DNA of 64,000 nucleotides from Chaetoderma sp. LZ-2023a (Eukaryota; Mollusca; Caudofoveata; Chaetodermatida; Chaetodermatidae): contig CM067371.1 in assembly GCA_034401795.1 (NCBI GenBank), positions 78,561,482 through 78,625,481 of the forward strand, written 5' to 3'. Below, one piece after another: positions 61,521-64,000 of the stretch (the stretch's first letter is position 1; each line of letters begins with the position of its first letter). Below the pieces are notes generated by a model, which searched no databases, was not told where the DNA came from, and saw only the letters and a program-made list of their open reading frames with translations. A program made the translations under genes and the position numbers.

Positions 61521-61840
61521 TACGGACGACCGTGCAAACGAAATATCAGCTACCAGCAGACCAATTCCGACAGTGTATTTGTACATGTAAACAGTTTAAA
61601 ATTGTTTGATTTGGGACAAATATGGAGGCCTGGCACAAGCAAGTCCGTCTTTACATTGAAAAAACCCGCATTGGCACAGGAATTTAATTAAAAATTTCTT
61701 TGCCTAAATTTGTCCTATCGAGACCAAGTTTAGATTTACTTAGAGTGGTCCCCCCTTGAGATTAGTTGGGGTAAAGTGAATTAATCAGTAGGTCGCTTTA
61801 ACAGGTAAAGGCTGGGATTGATCCTACATTATAGAGAAAT
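61521..61840. other. no recognised feature
   Basis: Unique AT-rich sequence between two CACG-type microsatellites. No coding signal beyond microsatellite read-through. Confidence 0.4.
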
Positions 61841-62206
61841 CACACACACGAATGCACACACATACACATACGCACGTACATACGCACGCACGCACGCACG
61901 CACACATCTGAACGAATGCACGAATGCATGCAATAATACATGCACACAGTAATACATGCACGAATGCACGCAATAATGCATGCATGAACGCATGCATGAA
62001 CGCATGCACGAACGGACGCACGAATGCATGCACGCACACACCCAGGCACTAATGTACTCACGAATTAATGCACCCACACCCACATACACACGCACACATA
62101 CACCCACGCAAGTATAGATGCACACACGTACGGATGTACGAGCACACACCCATACACACATACGAACAAACGTCCGGACGAACGAACGAACGAACGCACG
62201 TACTCA

Positions 62207-62238
<32 letters not shown>

Positions 62239-62242
62239 CTTT
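61841..62242. repeat. degenerate CACG/CATG-type simple repeat
   Basis: About 400 bp of mixed acgc, acgaatgcatgc and acacac words ending in a pure CGCA run (62207-62239). It lies about 80 bp beyond the end of the Penelope-like element. Confidence 0.93.
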
Positions 62243-62323
62243 TGCAGACACAAAATTAAAAGATGTCCTACGGATATGATTTCATGTTGCCCCACCATTG
62301 ATTTTGGTTGGGATTAGATTTAT

Positions 62324-63172
62324 TTAAGAATAGGTAGGGAGGGATGAAACCTTGTCATTGTTATCAGGAACTATAAGGTCTAACTTTGATCTTACTAGCA
62401 AATCTTTCAGGTTTGGATTTCTATTGTAAGCTATTACTGGTCGTGCTTTGATCGGTTCCTTTAATTTAGATTGCAACTGTGAATATTCGTCTTTCGTGGT
62501 TTTCGCTAATTCAACATTACGTCTATTGTATATGAGTTGAAATGGGATAATTTTGTTCTTTTGTGATATTCCCGAATCTACATTTATTCCAAATGGTGCT
62601 TTTGTTTGGAGTGTTCTAATCCAATGGCCCTCTCGGATTTTGCGAAACGAACTCGTTTCTTCCTCACTATCGAAGCTCGGAATCTGTTCTATTGGCATGA
62701 TTTCAAAATGATGTTCAACTGAATGATCCGGAAGTTGGAAATGTTGAGCAATTGGCGTATCTGCTGAGGTGTTAATATCAGAAACGTGGCGTCTAGCACG
62801 CACTCTAAATGCATTTTTTGTTTCACCAACATATTGTTTCTGGCAAAGGGCACAATTGATCAAATAGACTACATTCTCAGAATCACAATGCATATTAGTT
62901 CGGATATGATATTCATTTTTAGTTTGAAAGCTCAGGAATGTTTGTTGGTTTACAATATAGTTGTTTACTTTGCATCTATTTTTGTCGCATATAGAAACTG
63001 ATCCATCGCACATGATTGGTTTATTGTGTTTAATTTGGACAGGTTCAAACTCGGGTCCGCTATGAGGTTTTAGATTTTCAAGCTCATTGATGGTGTCTGC
63101 TTTAATTTTTCGAAGAAAACGGGCTGAATAGCCTCGTGCTTTCAAAGCATCAAACAGAGTAGCGCATGCCAA
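62324..63172 (-). pseudogene. Penelope-like GIY-YIG endonuclease domain
   Basis: 282 codons open. After a basic linker with ARFLRK-type residues and a Cys-rich stretch (CDGSVSICDKNRC), the domain begins with NVVYLINCALCQKQYVGETK: the GIY-YIG-like strands in the form VYLI...QYVG, with the CxxC pair and Arg-rich RVRARRH helix usual for the Penelope clade, followed by the H-F-x-x-x-x-H word (QHFQLPDHSVEHHF). It ends with a natural TAA at 62324. The domain itself appears complete. Confidence 0.92.
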
Positions 63173-63998
63173 ACTATGAAGATGTCATCTAGATATCTGA
63201 GGTAAAGAAGAGGCTTTTTTGTTGATTTGTTCAGTGCCTCCTCTTCCCACTCCGCAACATAAATCGTGGCAAAATTTGGGCTGAATCGTTTACCCATTGC
63301 GCATCCACAGATTTGAAGGTAATTTTCACCATTAAATTGGAAATCGTTTCCTTTAAGACTTAGCTCTAATAATTTTAGAATTTCCGTGTCTGGTCGATCT
63401 GGATCAGGAAATTTGACAAAAGAATTCTTAATAGCATTGACTCCAACATCAATATCTATATTGGTATACATAGCATCTATGTCTAATGTGACTAAATATG
63501 CATCTTTCGGAACTGACAATTTGGATAGCTTTGAAAGAAAGTGTTCTGTGTTCTTGAGAAAGCTCTTGTGTCTATTAGCAATGGGCTTTAAATAGTAATC
63601 AATATATTCTGAAATGCCATAAGACTCACTGCCACAGTCCGAAATGATGGGTCGTCCAGGCGGTGTCAATGGATCTAACCAGGTGCTGATAGGTTTATGG
63701 ATTTTAGGCAAGATATAAAATGTCCGATTTTGTGGATTATTCTCACCTAGCAGATACTTTAGCTGTTTCTTATCGATGTACTTATCTGTATGCAATGAAT
63801 TAAGTATTCAATGAGATTTTGTCGGTTCTGAGGCCAAATTAAATTATCAAGTTTTCTGTAATGCCTGATGTTAGTTAACTGCCTTTCGGCCTCGCGGATG
63901 TAGTTTTCTCTAGACATAATCACAGTTGCTGAACCTTTATCGGCTGGTTTTATAATAATATTCTGATTTCTACGTAATTTGTTGATGGCCTGTCGTTC
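63142..63998 (-). pseudogene. Penelope-like reverse transcriptase
   Basis: From the edge: IIIKPADKGSATVIM, then after a frame change in about the last 200 bp FYILPKIHKP, GRPIISDCGS, a YLVTLDIDAMYTNI block holding the first catalytic Asp, GCAMGKRFSPNFA, and LRYLDDIFIVW with the catalytic DD pair at about 63185. These blocks in this order are diagnostic. The frame then passes straight into the linker before the endonuclease, and the thumb that normally follows the DD box is largely missing. A downstream region rich in Leu and Met (HALLCLML) is out of frame. Confidence 0.92.
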
Positions 63999-64000
63999 GA

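Larger units (their letters stand above)
62324..64000 (-). mobile_element. Penelope-like element (RT + GIY-YIG), runs off the right edge
   Basis: Minus-strand retroelement with the two hallmark enzymes of Penelope-like elements: an RT akin to telomerase (63998-63170) and a C-terminal GIY-YIG endonuclease (63172-62324). At the window edge the coding continues with NIIIKPADKGSA...Y, the first RT block of this group, so the 5' part lies beyond 64000. No LTR or poly-A tail is visible. The frame changes at least twice and part of the RT thumb is missing, so the copy is dead. Confidence 0.92.

Noticed and set aside
61066-61691. Arg/Thr/Asn/Glu and Val/Arg/Ser/Phe repeat proteins
   Set aside because: Read-through of the (CGAA)n microsatellite on both strands.

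Overview
This window is animal nuclear DNA, most likely from a marine invertebrate. It holds a single-exon class A GPCR, a non-LTR retrotransposon carrying a 2A-like peptide motif, a Penelope-like element, a PIF/Harbinger transposon with a MADF gene, hAT-type elements, tRNA-like SINEs and very many microsatellites. I cannot decide between a cephalochordate, a hemichordate or echinoderm, and a lophotrochozoan. The window is almost entirely repeats, and only one feature is confidently a host gene: the GPCR at 45199-46155 on the minus strand. I saw no CRISPR array, rRNA gene or ordinary tRNA gene.

Layout. 1-1068 is a pure-strand polypyrimidine tract. About 1750-41890 is two related, very old Ty3/Gypsy-type LTR elements on the minus strand, one inside the other. 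The outer one (B) has its 3' LTR region near 2640-5875, its gag-pol at 33.9-38.9 kb and its 5' LTR from 39008. The inner one (A) runs from 11301 to about 30961. Both are fossils with many breaks. They share a region downstream of integrase, which in B holds an open frame of 287 codons. Later insertions sit on top of them: two copies of one hAT family (25044-26125 and 30962-32168), another hAT-like element (9121-10981) that itself carries a SINE, a 1.4 kb repeat (14173-15594), two 5'-truncated LINE ends (2720-3000 and 4134-4616) and palindrome-rich MITEs.

42.3-44.0 kb holds an array of about eight AT-rich quasi-palindromes of about 89 bp, followed by a degenerate CAACCAAGC-type tandem repeat. 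The GPCR follows. 46.3-51.4 kb is a patchwork of small foldback elements that repeat the motif TTTCAAAATATTCAACAG. Two of them carry several TGACGTCA (CRE) palindromes.

52.5-57.5 kb is a PIF/Harbinger transposon: a MADF-type DNA-binding gene on the plus strand faces a transposase on the minus strand. The transposase is split by a 3.4 kb CR1/Crack-like LINE (54073-57444) whose ORF opens with a hydrophobic segment, then GDVHPNPGP, then an APE-type endonuclease. 57.6-58.3 kb is an endonuclease fragment of another LINE, cut by a SINE at 58275-58510. The tail of that SINE matches the tail of the LINE piece at 2720-3000. An assembly gap of exactly 500 N lies at 58957-59456. After tandem repeats and microsatellites (60.4-62.2 kb), a Penelope-like element (RT plus GIY-YIG) on the minus strand runs off the right edge.

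The genes do not form one pathway. The window is best read as a stratigraphy of mobile elements around one receptor gene. Clade assignments come from reading motifs by eye, without database searches.
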